A stretch of 64,000 nucleotides of DNA, from NCBI RefSeq assembly GCF_039537705.1, contig NZ_BAABBA010000014.1, positions 57,488 to 121,487 of the forward strand, given 5' to 3'. The notes under the pieces were generated by a model. That model was not told the origin of the DNA, did no database searches, and saw nothing but the letters and a program-made list of their open reading frames with translations. This document shows positions 8,355-15,050 of the stretch, one piece after another. The translations under genes and the position numbers were made by a program. Origin of the DNA: Georgenia daeguensis (GTDB lineage Bacteria; Actinomycetota; Actinomycetes; Actinomycetales; Actinomycetaceae). How positions within the stretch are numbered: the first letter of the stretch is position 1; the number at the start of each line of letters is the position of its first letter.

Positions 8355-9638
8355 ATGCGGTTACGGCCGGGACTGACGGTGCTCTGGCGCCGCAAGGGTG
8401 AGAGCCAGGTGGGTGTCGACCCGCGGTGCGCCGTCGTCCTCGAGGACCTGACGGCCGGCGAGCAGCACGTCCTCGACCACCTGCGGCACGAGCCGACCGA
8501 GGCGGACCTGATCCGGGTCGGCCGGACGTCCGGGGTCGCACCCGAGCGTGTCCGTGAGCTCGTGGCGCTGCTGCACCGGTCCGGGGTGCTCGCCCCCGAT
8601 CCGCGACCGCGCCCGCCGGGTTCCGCCGTCACACCGGACGAGGCGTACTGGTCTCGTCTGCTTGCCGACGGCGACGGGGCGAGACTCATGGCACACCGGT
8701 CGGCGGCCGCGGTCGCCGTGGCGGGTCTGGACCAGGTGGGCATGCGGATCGCTGTGCACCTCGCCGAGGCCGGCGTGGGGACTCTGCTGCTGAAGGACGA
8801 GTCACCGGTGCTCCCCTCCGACGTCGGCCCGTACCACCCGCGGGACGTCGGCGGAGTACGTCGGGAACGGGCCGAGGCGGTGCTGCGCTCGTCCTTCCCA
8901 CAGCTGCGGACGACGGCGCGGACCGGGGCGCGACCAGACGTCCTGGTGGCGGTCTCCACCGGGGTCGCCGACCCCGTGCAGCTCCTCCCCCTGGTCCGGG
9001 AGGACGTGGTTCATCTGCCCGTCGTGGTCGGCGAGGTCGACGTCGCGATCGGCCCGTTGGTCGTGCCGGGGCAGGGGCCCTGCACCCGGTGCCTGGACCT
9101 GCACCGGACCGATGCGGATCCGGCGTGGCCCGCCCTGGCGACACAGCTCCGGGCGTCCCCACCGCCCCTCGCGGCGACGCACCTGGGGCAGCTCGGGTCC
9201 GCGGTGGCCGCGAACCAGGTTCTGGCGGTGATCGACGGCCGGGAGCTCGTGGTGGACCGGGCCAGCATCGAGATCGGGGTGAGCCCTCTGCCGGTCATCC
9301 GGCCGTGGAGCGTGCACCCCGTGTGCGGCTGCTGCGAGGTCGCTGCTGACATGCCGGACCAGAGGGGCACCGCCGCGTTCAGCTCGGCTGTCGGGCCGAC
9401 CACCGAGGGCGCCCCGACGGTCGGGCCGAGCATCGATCCCGCCCCGACGGCCGGGCCGAGCACCGATCCCGCCCCGACGGCCGGGCCGAGCACCGATCCC
9501 GCCCCGACGGCCGGGCCGAGCACCGATCCCGCCCCGACGTTCGGCCCGAATACCAGCGGCGAGCCGACGGTGGGCGCCGGAGCCGACCGCGATGCGGGTC
9601 AGAGGACCGCGGCCAGGCGAGTGCGCACACCCGCCTGA
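8355..9638 (+). CDS. ThiF/E1-like protein with degenerate nucleotide motif and repeated C-terminal tail
   Basis: This 427-residue protein has a winged-helix-like N-terminus (residues 1-75) and a Rossmann segment, VAVAGLDQVGMRIAVHLAEAG, at about 116-140. That segment resembles ThiF/MoeB/E1 enzymes, but the Gly-rich loop reads GLDQVG rather than GxGxxG. The two paired-Cys zinc sites of the family are present: CTRC at 243-246 and CGCC at 324-327. The catalytic Cys and adenylation residues are not obvious, so it may be a scaffold or leader-binding E1-like protein rather than an active adenylyltransferase. Residues about 350-400 are repeats of APTAGPSTDP. Its position upstream of whiB7 matches the mycobacterial uvrD2-whiB7 neighbourhood. 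Confidence 0.75.
   Translation: MRLRPGLTVLWRRKGESQVGVDPRCAVVLEDLTAGEQHVLDHLRHEPTEADLIRVGRTSGVAPERVRELVALLHRSGVLAPDPRPRPPGSAVTPDEAYWSRLLADGDGARLMAHRSAAAVAVAGLDQVGMRIAVHLAEAGVGTLLLKDESPVLPSDVGPYHPRDVGGVRRERAEAVLRSSFPQLRTTARTGARPDVLVAVSTGVADPVQLLPLVREDVVHLPVVVGEVDVAIGPLVVPGQGPCTRCLDLHRTDADPAWPALATQLRASPPPLAATHLGQLGSAVAANQVLAVIDGRELVVDRASIEIGVSPLPVIRPWSVHPVCGCCEVAADMPDQRGTAAFSSAVGPTTEGAPTVGPSIDPAPTAGPSTDPAPTAGPSTDPAPTAGPSTDPAPTFGPNTSGEPTVGAGADRDAGQRTAARRVRTPA
9391..9560 (+). repeat. 30-bp in-frame tandem repeat inside the ThiF-like gene
   Basis: The unit GCCCCGACGGCCGGGCCGAG plus CACCGATCCC is perfect at 9441-9470, 9471-9500 and 9501-9530. A copy with two changes is at 9411-9440, and diverged copies flank both ends. 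Because 30 is divisible by three, each unit adds ten residues (APTAGPSTDP) without shifting the frame. The near identity at DNA level indicates recent duplication rather than selection on the peptide alone. Confidence 0.95.
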
Positions 9639-9697
9639 CCGGACCCTGACGTAGCCGGACCCAGGCTGCCCACGCGGACGGGCCGCCGAGCCGACGC

Positions 9698-10078
9698 TCA
9701 GGCGGCGGCCTCGTCCTTCCGCGGGCGGCCACGGCCACGCTTGCGAGCGACGACGACGCCGTCGATGAACACCTCGCCACCCCAGACGCCCCACGGCTCC
9801 TGCCGCTCGAGCGCGCCGGCCAGGCACGCCTCCCGCACGGGGCACTCCCGGCAGAGCGCCTTGGCAGCCTCGACGTCGGCCGTGCGCTCGGCGAACCACA
9901 GGTCGCTGTCCTCCGCGGACTGGCACGGGGTTGCCGGCGCGCCGCTGCGGGACGGGGTGGAGAGGACTCCCCAGCCGGCCTCGCCGACGAAGGGTGCCGC
10001 GACGGACCTGGACTGGGGCTCGGGCCAGGTGACTGATGATCCCTGGCTGATCTGGTCGAGTAGAGCCGTGAGCTGCAC
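9698..10078 (-). CDS. whiB7: WhiB7-type Fe-S transcription factor with AT-hook
   Basis: This 126-residue WhiB-like protein has four iron-sulfur cluster cysteines at C52, C76, C79 and C85 (CxxC then Cx5C). The family turn GVWGGE follows at 97-102, then a C-terminal AT-hook RGRGRPRK near 115-121. The AT-hook is the mark of the WhiB7/WblC subgroup, which binds sigma-A and activates intrinsic antibiotic-resistance genes by contacting AT-rich DNA at -35 regions. GTG 10078 is preceded by AGGAG at normal spacing. The location between a ThiF-like gene and uvrD2 is the conserved whiB7 site. The long leader upstream contains an upstream ORF and strong hairpins, so attenuation of transcription or translation is expected, with autoactivation from the A-tract promoter. 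Confidence 0.95.
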   Translation of the reverse strand: MQLTALLDQISQGSSVTWPEPQSRSVAAPFVGEAGWGVLSTPSRSGAPATPCQSAEDSDLWFAERTADVEAAKALCRECPVREACLAGALERQEPWGVWGGEVFIDGVVVARKRGRGRPRKDEAAA

Positions 10079-10122
10079 AGCTGCTCCTGTTGAGTCGTTC
10101 TCTGTCCGGGGGCTGAGGGGCC

Positions 10123-10173
10123 TCGGGACGTCGTCTACGACGACGGCCGCGGTCCCGATAGGGATCGCGGCCG
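10123..10173 (-). promoter_or_regulatory. Two-state hairpin region in the whiB7 leader
   Basis: Read on the minus strand, a 13-bp stem (10173-10161 with 10156-10144, one G:U pair, four-base loop) starts 22 bases after the upstream-ORF stop. Its 3' half can instead pair downstream: 10158-10153 (UCGGGA) with 10128-10123 (UCCCGA), enclosing a 7-bp hairpin at 10145-10129. The two folds exclude each other, as in an attenuator. There is no U-tract after the first stem. The function is inferred from position and from known whiB7/wblC attenuation. Confidence 0.65.
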
Positions 10174-10195
10174 GAGCATGCAGCTCGGTGATGAG

Positions 10196-10351
10196 CTACG
10201 TCCGGGGGGCGATCCCCAGGGTGGTGCCGTTGAGCCGGGGGCGTCGGCGCGGGCCGGCCACGGTGGTGCCGAGGGCAGACTGGTACCCGGGCACAGCGGA
10301 CGTGGGCGCCATCGCGCAGGCGGCGTTAGCGGCGAAGACGTTGTTGATCAC
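10196..10351 (-). CDS. whiB7 leader peptide (upstream ORF), 51 residues
   Basis: GTG 10351 follows GGGAGGT at good spacing and opens a 51-codon frame ending at TAG 10196-10198. The peptide begins MINNVFAANAACAMAPTSAV and has the basic stretch PRRRPR near residues 34-39. It lies entirely in the untranslated leader of whiB7, 117 bases before that gene's start, and just upstream of the two-state hairpin. Upstream ORFs in whiB7/wblC leaders are known to couple ribosome stalling by antibiotics to WhiB7 expression. I infer this role here; the peptide sequence itself I do not recognise. The frame has normal high-GC codon use apart from the AAC-AAC near its start. Confidence 0.7.
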   Translation of the reverse strand: MINNVFAANAACAMAPTSAVPGYQSALGTTVAGPRRRPRLNGTTLGIAPRT

Positions 10352-10426
10352 TTTCGGGCACCTCCCTCGGCTGCAGGGATCCTTTGTGCTGGCTAGGCAG
10401 GATCCGGTCGACTCGGACAGGAAAGA

Positions 10427-10465
10427 ACACTAGACCCGGCGTGAGAGCGCGGGCAATCCTTTTTT
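10427..10465 (-). promoter_or_regulatory. Predicted whiB7 promoter with A-tract next to -35
   Basis: On the minus strand a run of six A (10465-10460) lies three bases upstream of TTGCCC (10456-10451). An 18-bp spacer then leads to TAGTGT (10432-10427), which fits the actinobacterial -10 form TANNNT. An AT-rich box a few bases above the -35 is the described WhiB7/AT-hook binding arrangement. Transcription would start near 10420 and give a leader of about 340 nt. Confidence 0.65.
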
Positions 10466-10590
10466 CGGGGGATATTTCCGGTGTGAGCCTCATCCTCCGG
10501 GATGAGACATTCCGTGCATTTCTGACGCCGCGTTCCGAAGAGTCAGGGGCCCAGAACCACCCGGAGCTCACGGTCGCCAGGATCGACGGC

Positions 10591-12630
10591 TCAGCGGGAC
10601 AGCCACTCCTGCACGTCGACCTCCTCGCCCCGGACGACGGCGAGCACCTGGCCGCCGTACGCCTCGAGCTTGGTCGCTCCGATCCCGCGGAGGACGGCCA
10701 GCTGCCGCAGGTCCTTGGGCTTCGAGGTGGCTATCGCCTGGAGCGTGGTGTCGTGGAGCACCGTGTAGGCGGGCTTGCTGATCGCTGCGGCCACCTGGCC
10801 GCGCCAGGACCGCAGGCGCTCGAAGAGCTCGGCGTCTGCGGGGTTGTCCTCGATGAAGCCCGCGGTCCGGGCCCTGGCGGCTGCACGGCGCGAGACGCCG
10901 CCGCGGCCGCCGGGTCCGTCGTCGGGCCAGACTCCGTCGAGGAACCGGGACCGCTTGCGCGAGGCCCGTCCCCCGACGGTGCGGGCACGCGCGTAGGAGA
11001 GCTGCAGGTGCTCACGCGCCCGCGTGACCCCGACGTAGAGCAGGCGCCGCTCCTCCTCGACGGCGTCGTCGCCCTCCGCGAGGGAGATCGGCAGCAGACC
11101 CTCCGAGACCCCGATGAGGAAGACGGCGTCCCACTCGAGTCCCTTGGCCGCGTGCAGGCTCGCCAGCGTCACGCCTGCGACGGTCGGGGCGTGCTGCGCC
11201 GACATGCGCTCGTCGAGCTCCGCGACGAGCCCCGCCATGTCGGCGCTACGGGTGCGGTGCAGCTCGTCGGCGAGGCTGACGAGCGAGTTGAGCGACTCCC
11301 AGCGCTCGCGAGCCGCGCCGCGCGCCGCCGGCGGTGACGGCGCCCAGCCGACCGAGGCCAGCACGTCGCGAACGGCCTCGGGCATCGGCTGCCCGGCGCT
11401 CGAACGCACGGCTCCGCGCAGCATGACGATCGCCTCGCGCACCTCACGGCGTGAGAAGAAACGCTCGCCGCCACGGACCAGATAGCCGATCCCGGCGTCC
11501 GCGAGCGCCTGCTCGATCGCCTCCGACTGCCCGTTGGTGCGGTACAGGACGGCGATCTCGCTGAGCGGGACGCCCTCCTTCTCCAGGGCGGTGATGCGCT
11601 CGGCGACCCCGCGTGCCTCGGCGAGGTCGTCGTCGTACGTCTCGAAGCGGACCGGCGCCGACGACGGACGCTGGGCCACCAGCTCGACGGCGGCGGCGTT
11701 GCGGTGCCGGCCGGCGCGGGCGAGCACCTTGTTGGCGAGGTCGACGACCTGCGGGGTGGACCGGTAGTCGCGCACGAGGCGCACGACGGGCGCCCCCTCG
11801 TACCGCCGGGGGAAGTCCGTGAGGAACGCCGGGGTCGCCCCGGTGAAGGAGTAGATCGTCTGGGAGACGTCGCCGACGACGCAGAGCTCGCGGCGCCCGC
11901 CGAGCCAGAGGTCGAGGAGTCGCTGCTGGAGCGGGGAGACGTCCTGGTACTCGTCGACGACGAAGTGCCGGTACTGGGTCCGGACCTGGGCGGCGACGTC
12001 GTCGCGCTCGAGGAGAATCCCCACCAGCAGGAGCAGGACGTCCTCGAAGTCGATGACCCCGCGCTCGCTCTTGACGTCCTCGTACACGCTCAGCAGGCGC
12101 GCGATGGTGGCGTGGTCGTGGCCGCCGACGGCCTCACGCCCTGCCCGCGTCGCCCGGGCCACGTAGTCGTCAGGGGTGATGAGGGAGACCTTCGCCCACT
12201 CGACCTCGCTGGAGAGGTCCCGGATGGCCGTGCGGTCGGCGCCGAGGCCGAGCCGGCCGGACGCCTCGGCGACGAGGGACGCCTTGTGCTCGGCGATGCG
12301 CGGCACCTGGCCGCCCACCGCCGTCGGCCAGAAGAAGGACAGCTGACGGAGGGCCGCAGCGTGGAAGGTGCGTGCCTGCACGCCACCGACGCCGAGGTCG
12401 CGAAGCCGGGAGCGCATCTCGCCCGCCGCGCGCGCGGTGAACGTCACGGCGAGCACGGTCTGGGGGTTGTACACGCCGGAGAGCACGCCGTTGGCGATGC
12501 GGTAGGTGATCGCGCGCGTCTTGCCGGTGCCGGCGCCGGCGAGCACGCAGAGCGGGCCCGTGAGGTGCTCGGCCACGGCGCGCTGGTCGTCGTCGAGCGC
12601 GTCCAGCAGTTCTTCGGTAGTCGTACTCAT
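10591..12630 (-). CDS. uvrD2: ATP-dependent DNA helicase UvrD2 (SF1) with HRDC domain
   Basis: This 679-residue superfamily-1A helicase moves 3'-5' on single-stranded DNA in repair or recombination. Walker A is AGAGTGKT at 31-38. Later helicase motifs include VVDEYQDVSPLQQ (motif II), GDVSQTIYSFTGA (III), LVRDYRSTPQV (IV), TLASLHAAKGLEWDAVFL (V) and LLYVGVTRARE (VI). The last ~90 residues (ELFERLRSWRGQVAA to RGIGATKLEAYG) form an HRDC nucleic-acid-binding domain, which separates UvrD2 from UvrD1/PcrA. ATG 12630 is used because the helicase domain starts right after it; the frame stays open upstream without matching residues. It lies upstream of whiB7 on the same strand, with the whiB7 promoter in between, and is divergent from mycoredoxin, as in mycobacteria. 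Confidence 0.95.
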   Translation of the reverse strand: MSTTTEELLDALDDDQRAVAEHLTGPLCVLAGAGTGKTRAITYRIANGVLSGVYNPQTVLAVTFTARAAGEMRSRLRDLGVGGVQARTFHAAALRQLSFFWPTAVGGQVPRIAEHKASLVAEASGRLGLGADRTAIRDLSSEVEWAKVSLITPDDYVARATRAGREAVGGHDHATIARLLSVYEDVKSERGVIDFEDVLLLLVGILLERDDVAAQVRTQYRHFVVDEYQDVSPLQQRLLDLWLGGRRELCVVGDVSQTIYSFTGATPAFLTDFPRRYEGAPVVRLVRDYRSTPQVVDLANKVLARAGRHRNAAAVELVAQRPSSAPVRFETYDDDLAEARGVAERITALEKEGVPLSEIAVLYRTNGQSEAIEQALADAGIGYLVRGGERFFSRREVREAIVMLRGAVRSSAGQPMPEAVRDVLASVGWAPSPPAARGAARERWESLNSLVSLADELHRTRSADMAGLVAELDERMSAQHAPTVAGVTLASLHAAKGLEWDAVFLIGVSEGLLPISLAEGDDAVEEERRLLYVGVTRAREHLQLSYARARTVGGRASRKRSRFLDGVWPDDGPGGRGGVSRRAAARARTAGFIEDNPADAELFERLRSWRGQVAAAISKPAYTVLHDTTLQAIATSKPKDLRQLAVLRGIGATKLEAYGGQVLAVVRGEEVDVQEWLSR

Positions 12631-12894
12631 CGCTGCCAGTGTCTCAGCCCCCGGCGACACCGGAACCCTGCGTCCCCATGTCGCGAGCAGGCCGGCGGCT
12701 GCATCTGCCGCCGGGATGCCGCCGTCCGCCGCCTCGGGGACCATCGGAGAGTCCGAGCGTGCGTGACGCCACACGCAGGTGCTCCCGGGCGGGAAGATTC
12801 GGAACGGTCCGGGCGTTCCCCTATCAGAGGGGCGACCAGACGCGTTCCCTGACAGCGGGCGACGAGACGCCCTGCGCGGACGAGAGGAGCACCC

Positions 12895-13155
12895 ATGACG
12901 GCTCAGGCACCCGAGGCGGGCACGATCACGATGTACTCGACCACCTGGTGCGGCTACTGCCGCCGGCTGAAGACCCAGCTGGACCGCGAGGGCATCGGGT
13001 ACAACGAGGTCAACATCGAGGAGGACGAGGCTTCGGCGTCGTTCGTCGAGTCCGTGAACAACGGTAACCAGACCGTCCCCACGGTGGTGTTCCCGGACGG
13101 GTCCGCGGCCACGAATCCCTCGCTCGCCGAGGTCGTGGAGCGACTCAAGGGCTGA
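12895..13155 (+). CDS. mrx1: Mycoredoxin (glutaredoxin-like), CGYC active site
   Basis: This 86-residue thioredoxin-fold protein has the active site CGYC at C19-C22, preceded by TMYSTTW. It also has the cis-proline motif TVPTVVFPDGS and the helix NPSLAEVVERL. CGYC in a short glutaredoxin-like protein next to uvrD2 and nudC is typical of mycoredoxin-1, which uses mycothiol to reduce S-mycothiolated proteins. ATG 12895 sits behind GAGGAG. A strong hairpin at 13183-13206 ends the transcript. Other CxxC redoxins (NrdH) are less likely because NrdH usually has CVQC-like sites and an nrdEF context. Confidence 0.9.
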   Translation: MTAQAPEAGTITMYSTTWCGYCRRLKTQLDREGIGYNEVNIEEDEASASFVESVNNGNQTVPTVVFPDGSAATNPSLAEVVERLKG

Positions 13156-13182
13156 GCCACCGCCTCTGCACGGCTGGCGGGC

Positions 13183-13206
13183 CCCGCGCACCATCCGGTG
13201 CGCGGG
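13183..13206. terminator. Bidirectional hairpin between mycoredoxin and nudC
   Basis: A perfect 10-bp stem (13183-13192 with 13197-13206) closes a four-base loop. It lies between the convergent stop codons at 13155 and 13320, so it can serve both transcripts. No T-run is present on either side. Confidence 0.75.
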
Positions 13207-13319
13207 ACCCGTCGCTCTGGTGGGACGATCTCTCGCTCGGCACTGCCCGTGCCGGACGGCTTGGAGCCTGACGCCGCTCTGGCGTCCGATCGGCCGACGG
13301 ACCGCCGGCCACCGTCGGC

Positions 13320-14291
13320 TCAGGCGCTGGGCGGCGCCGTCGGCAGCGGTCCCCCGAACCATTCCTCGATGAGGGCGCGCGCGATCGAGGACCGCATGGG
13401 CAGCAGGATCTCCCCAGCTCGTACGGCCGCGGCGAGCTCGTCCCGGCTGAAGAAACGTGCGTCGGTGATCTCGACGCCGTCGACCCGGACCTCCCCGCTC
13501 GAGTGGTCGGCCAGCCGAGCGCGGAAGCCGAGCATGAGGGAGGCGGGGAAGGGCCAGGGTTGCGAGGCCACGAACTCGACGGAGCCCACCTCGAGCCCCG
13601 CCTCCTCCATGACCTCACGCGCAACGGCCGCCTCGATCGACTCCCCCGGCTCCACGTAGCCGGCGAGTGTGGAGAAGCGCCGCTCCGGCCAGTGTGCGGC
13701 GTGGCCGAGAAGGACACGGTCGTGCTTGTCGGTGACGGCCATGATCACCGCGGGGTCGGTGCGCGGGTAGTGGAGCGAGCCGTCCGCGGTGCATCGGCGC
13801 ACCCAGCCGGCGTCGATCACCTCGGTCGGCTCACCGCAACGGGGGCAGCGCGGGTGGCGGACGTGCCAGGCGCTGAGCGCGACCGCCGTGGTCGCGAGCC
13901 CCGCGTCCCGGTCGTCGAGCGTGTCACCTATGTCGCGAAGGTGGCTGAAGTCGAGCGTCGCCACGAGGTCGACGAGGCCGGCGTCCTCCACGACGGGTAC
14001 GCCGTCGAGGTCGCGCTCCTCGCCGAGGTGCTCGGGAAGGGTGAGTGCGAGGTAGGCGGCGTCACTGTCCCGCCCGAGGTACACGACACGGTCCGCCGCC
14101 CAGACGTCGCCCGGGATCTCGGCCGGAGGGCGGAGGTCGAGAGACGCTGCGCGCGTCGCCACGAGCCCGCGCTGGACGAGCAGCACCCTCGTGGTGGGAT
14201 CGGCCAGCAGTCTGGGCACAAGCCCGTCGACCGGGCGAGAGACGGCGTCGGGATCGACGGTGGACCGGGCGAGCGGGAGGACGTCGTGCAC
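13320..14291 (-). CDS. nudC: NAD(+) diphosphatase / RNA decapping Nudix hydrolase NudC
   Basis: This 323-residue protein has the NudC arrangement: an N-terminal domain, a zinc ribbon (HPRCPRCGEPTEV followed by RRCTADG), the Nudix box GYVEPGESIEAAVAREVMEE, and the NADH-specific motif SQPWPFPASLM. It hydrolyses NAD(H) to NMN and AMP and can remove NAD caps from RNA. The fourth zinc Cys seems absent, with SLHYPRTDP in its place; as far as I recall this also holds in mycobacterial NudC. GTG 14291 is chosen because the product then matches family length (M. tuberculosis NudC is about 313 residues); the frame is open to 14387. It shares the conserved uvrD2-whiB7-mycoredoxin neighbourhood. Confidence 0.92.
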   Translation of the reverse strand: MHDVLPLARSTVDPDAVSRPVDGLVPRLLADPTTRVLLVQRGLVATRAASLDLRPPAEIPGDVWAADRVVYLGRDSDAAYLALTLPEHLGEERDLDGVPVVEDAGLVDLVATLDFSHLRDIGDTLDDRDAGLATTAVALSAWHVRHPRCPRCGEPTEVIDAGWVRRCTADGSLHYPRTDPAVIMAVTDKHDRVLLGHAAHWPERRFSTLAGYVEPGESIEAAVAREVMEEAGLEVGSVEFVASQPWPFPASLMLGFRARLADHSSGEVRVDGVEITDARFFSRDELAAAVRAGEILLPMRSSIARALIEEWFGGPLPTAPPSA

Positions 14292-14471
14292 CTGGCCACC
14301 GTACGACGTCAGGGAAAGTTGGGGGACGACTGCTCTGCGATTAACGGCTCGTGATCTCCACACCTCCTCGCTGCACGAGCCGCCCATGGCGCTGCTCGGC
14401 GGAACGGGAGCGCTAGCTTGGTCCAGGCGCGATGATGCTCTTGGCGAGCCGCGAAGGCTTTCACCGCTCGG

Positions 14472-14580
14472 GGATGGTTATCGGCGGGTGAAGCACCGGA
14501 ATGTGAGCAGCAGGTAAGACACCGAGATGTGACAACGGGTGAGGCTCCGGGATGTGACAACGGGTGAGGCTCCGGGATCT
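14472..14580. repeat. Degenerate 25-27-bp tandem repeats, about 4 copies
   Basis: Two perfect copies of a 25-bp unit, GATGTGACAACGGGTGAGGC plus TCCGG, lie at 14526-14550 and 14551-14575. Two diverged, slightly longer copies precede them at about 14473-14498 and 14499-14525. Each copy keeps the core (G)ATGTGA...GGTGA(A/G)GC(A/T)CCGG. The array ends just before the SnoaL-like gene. I have a weak memory of similar arrays beside insertion-sequence remnants in actinobacteria, but no transposase is visible here. Confidence 0.85.
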
Positions 14581-14612
14581 TGCGGTTGAGGCGACGACGG
14601 ACGGGGACGATC

Positions 14613-15011
14613 GTGGATGACCGCGCGACGGACGACGGCGGGAAGTTCGACGACACACTCGCCAGGTGGATGGACGACTACCGGCGCGCCTGGAACTCCA
14701 ACGACCCGGCCGAGATTGGCGCTCTGTTCAGCGATGGAGCGACCTACCGCACCGAGCCCTACGCCGAGCCCACGAGAGGCCGCCGAGCGATCGTCGAGAA
14801 GTGGCTGGAGCTTCGAGACGAGCCGGGCCAGACGACGTTCTCGTGGCGACCGCTGGTCGTGGCGGCAGACGTGCAGGTCATCGAGGCGAGGACGGAGTAC
14901 CTCACCGAGCCGCCGCACGTCTACAGCAACCTGTGGGTGCTGCGGCTCGACGGCAACGGCATGTGCACCGAGTTCACCGAGTGGTACATGGAGCACCCAA
15001 CACCTGGCTGA
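14613..15011 (+). CDS. SnoaL-like (NTF2-fold) protein
   Basis: This is a 132-residue small cone-shaped-barrel protein. Typical family features are LARWMDDYRRAWNSNDPAEIGALFSDGATYRTEP near the N-terminus, GRRAIVEKWLELRDEPGQ in the middle, and the C-terminal strands YSNLWVLRLDGNGMCTEFTEWYMEHP. Family members range from polyketide cyclases and isomerases to binding proteins; the residue pattern does not settle the activity. GTG 14613 follows GGGGA at seven bases; an upstream TTG at 14580 lies inside the repeat border and is less likely. The gene lies between a tandem-repeat array and an HNH endonuclease, in what looks like an accessory patch. Confidence 0.82.
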   Translation: MDDRATDDGGKFDDTLARWMDDYRRAWNSNDPAEIGALFSDGATYRTEPYAEPTRGRRAIVEKWLELRDEPGQTTFSWRPLVVAADVQVIEARTEYLTEPPHVYSNLWVLRLDGNGMCTEFTEWYMEHPTPG

Positions 15012-15050
15012 GCTGCGACCACCCCTGCACCATCCGCGCCTGTGGAACCT

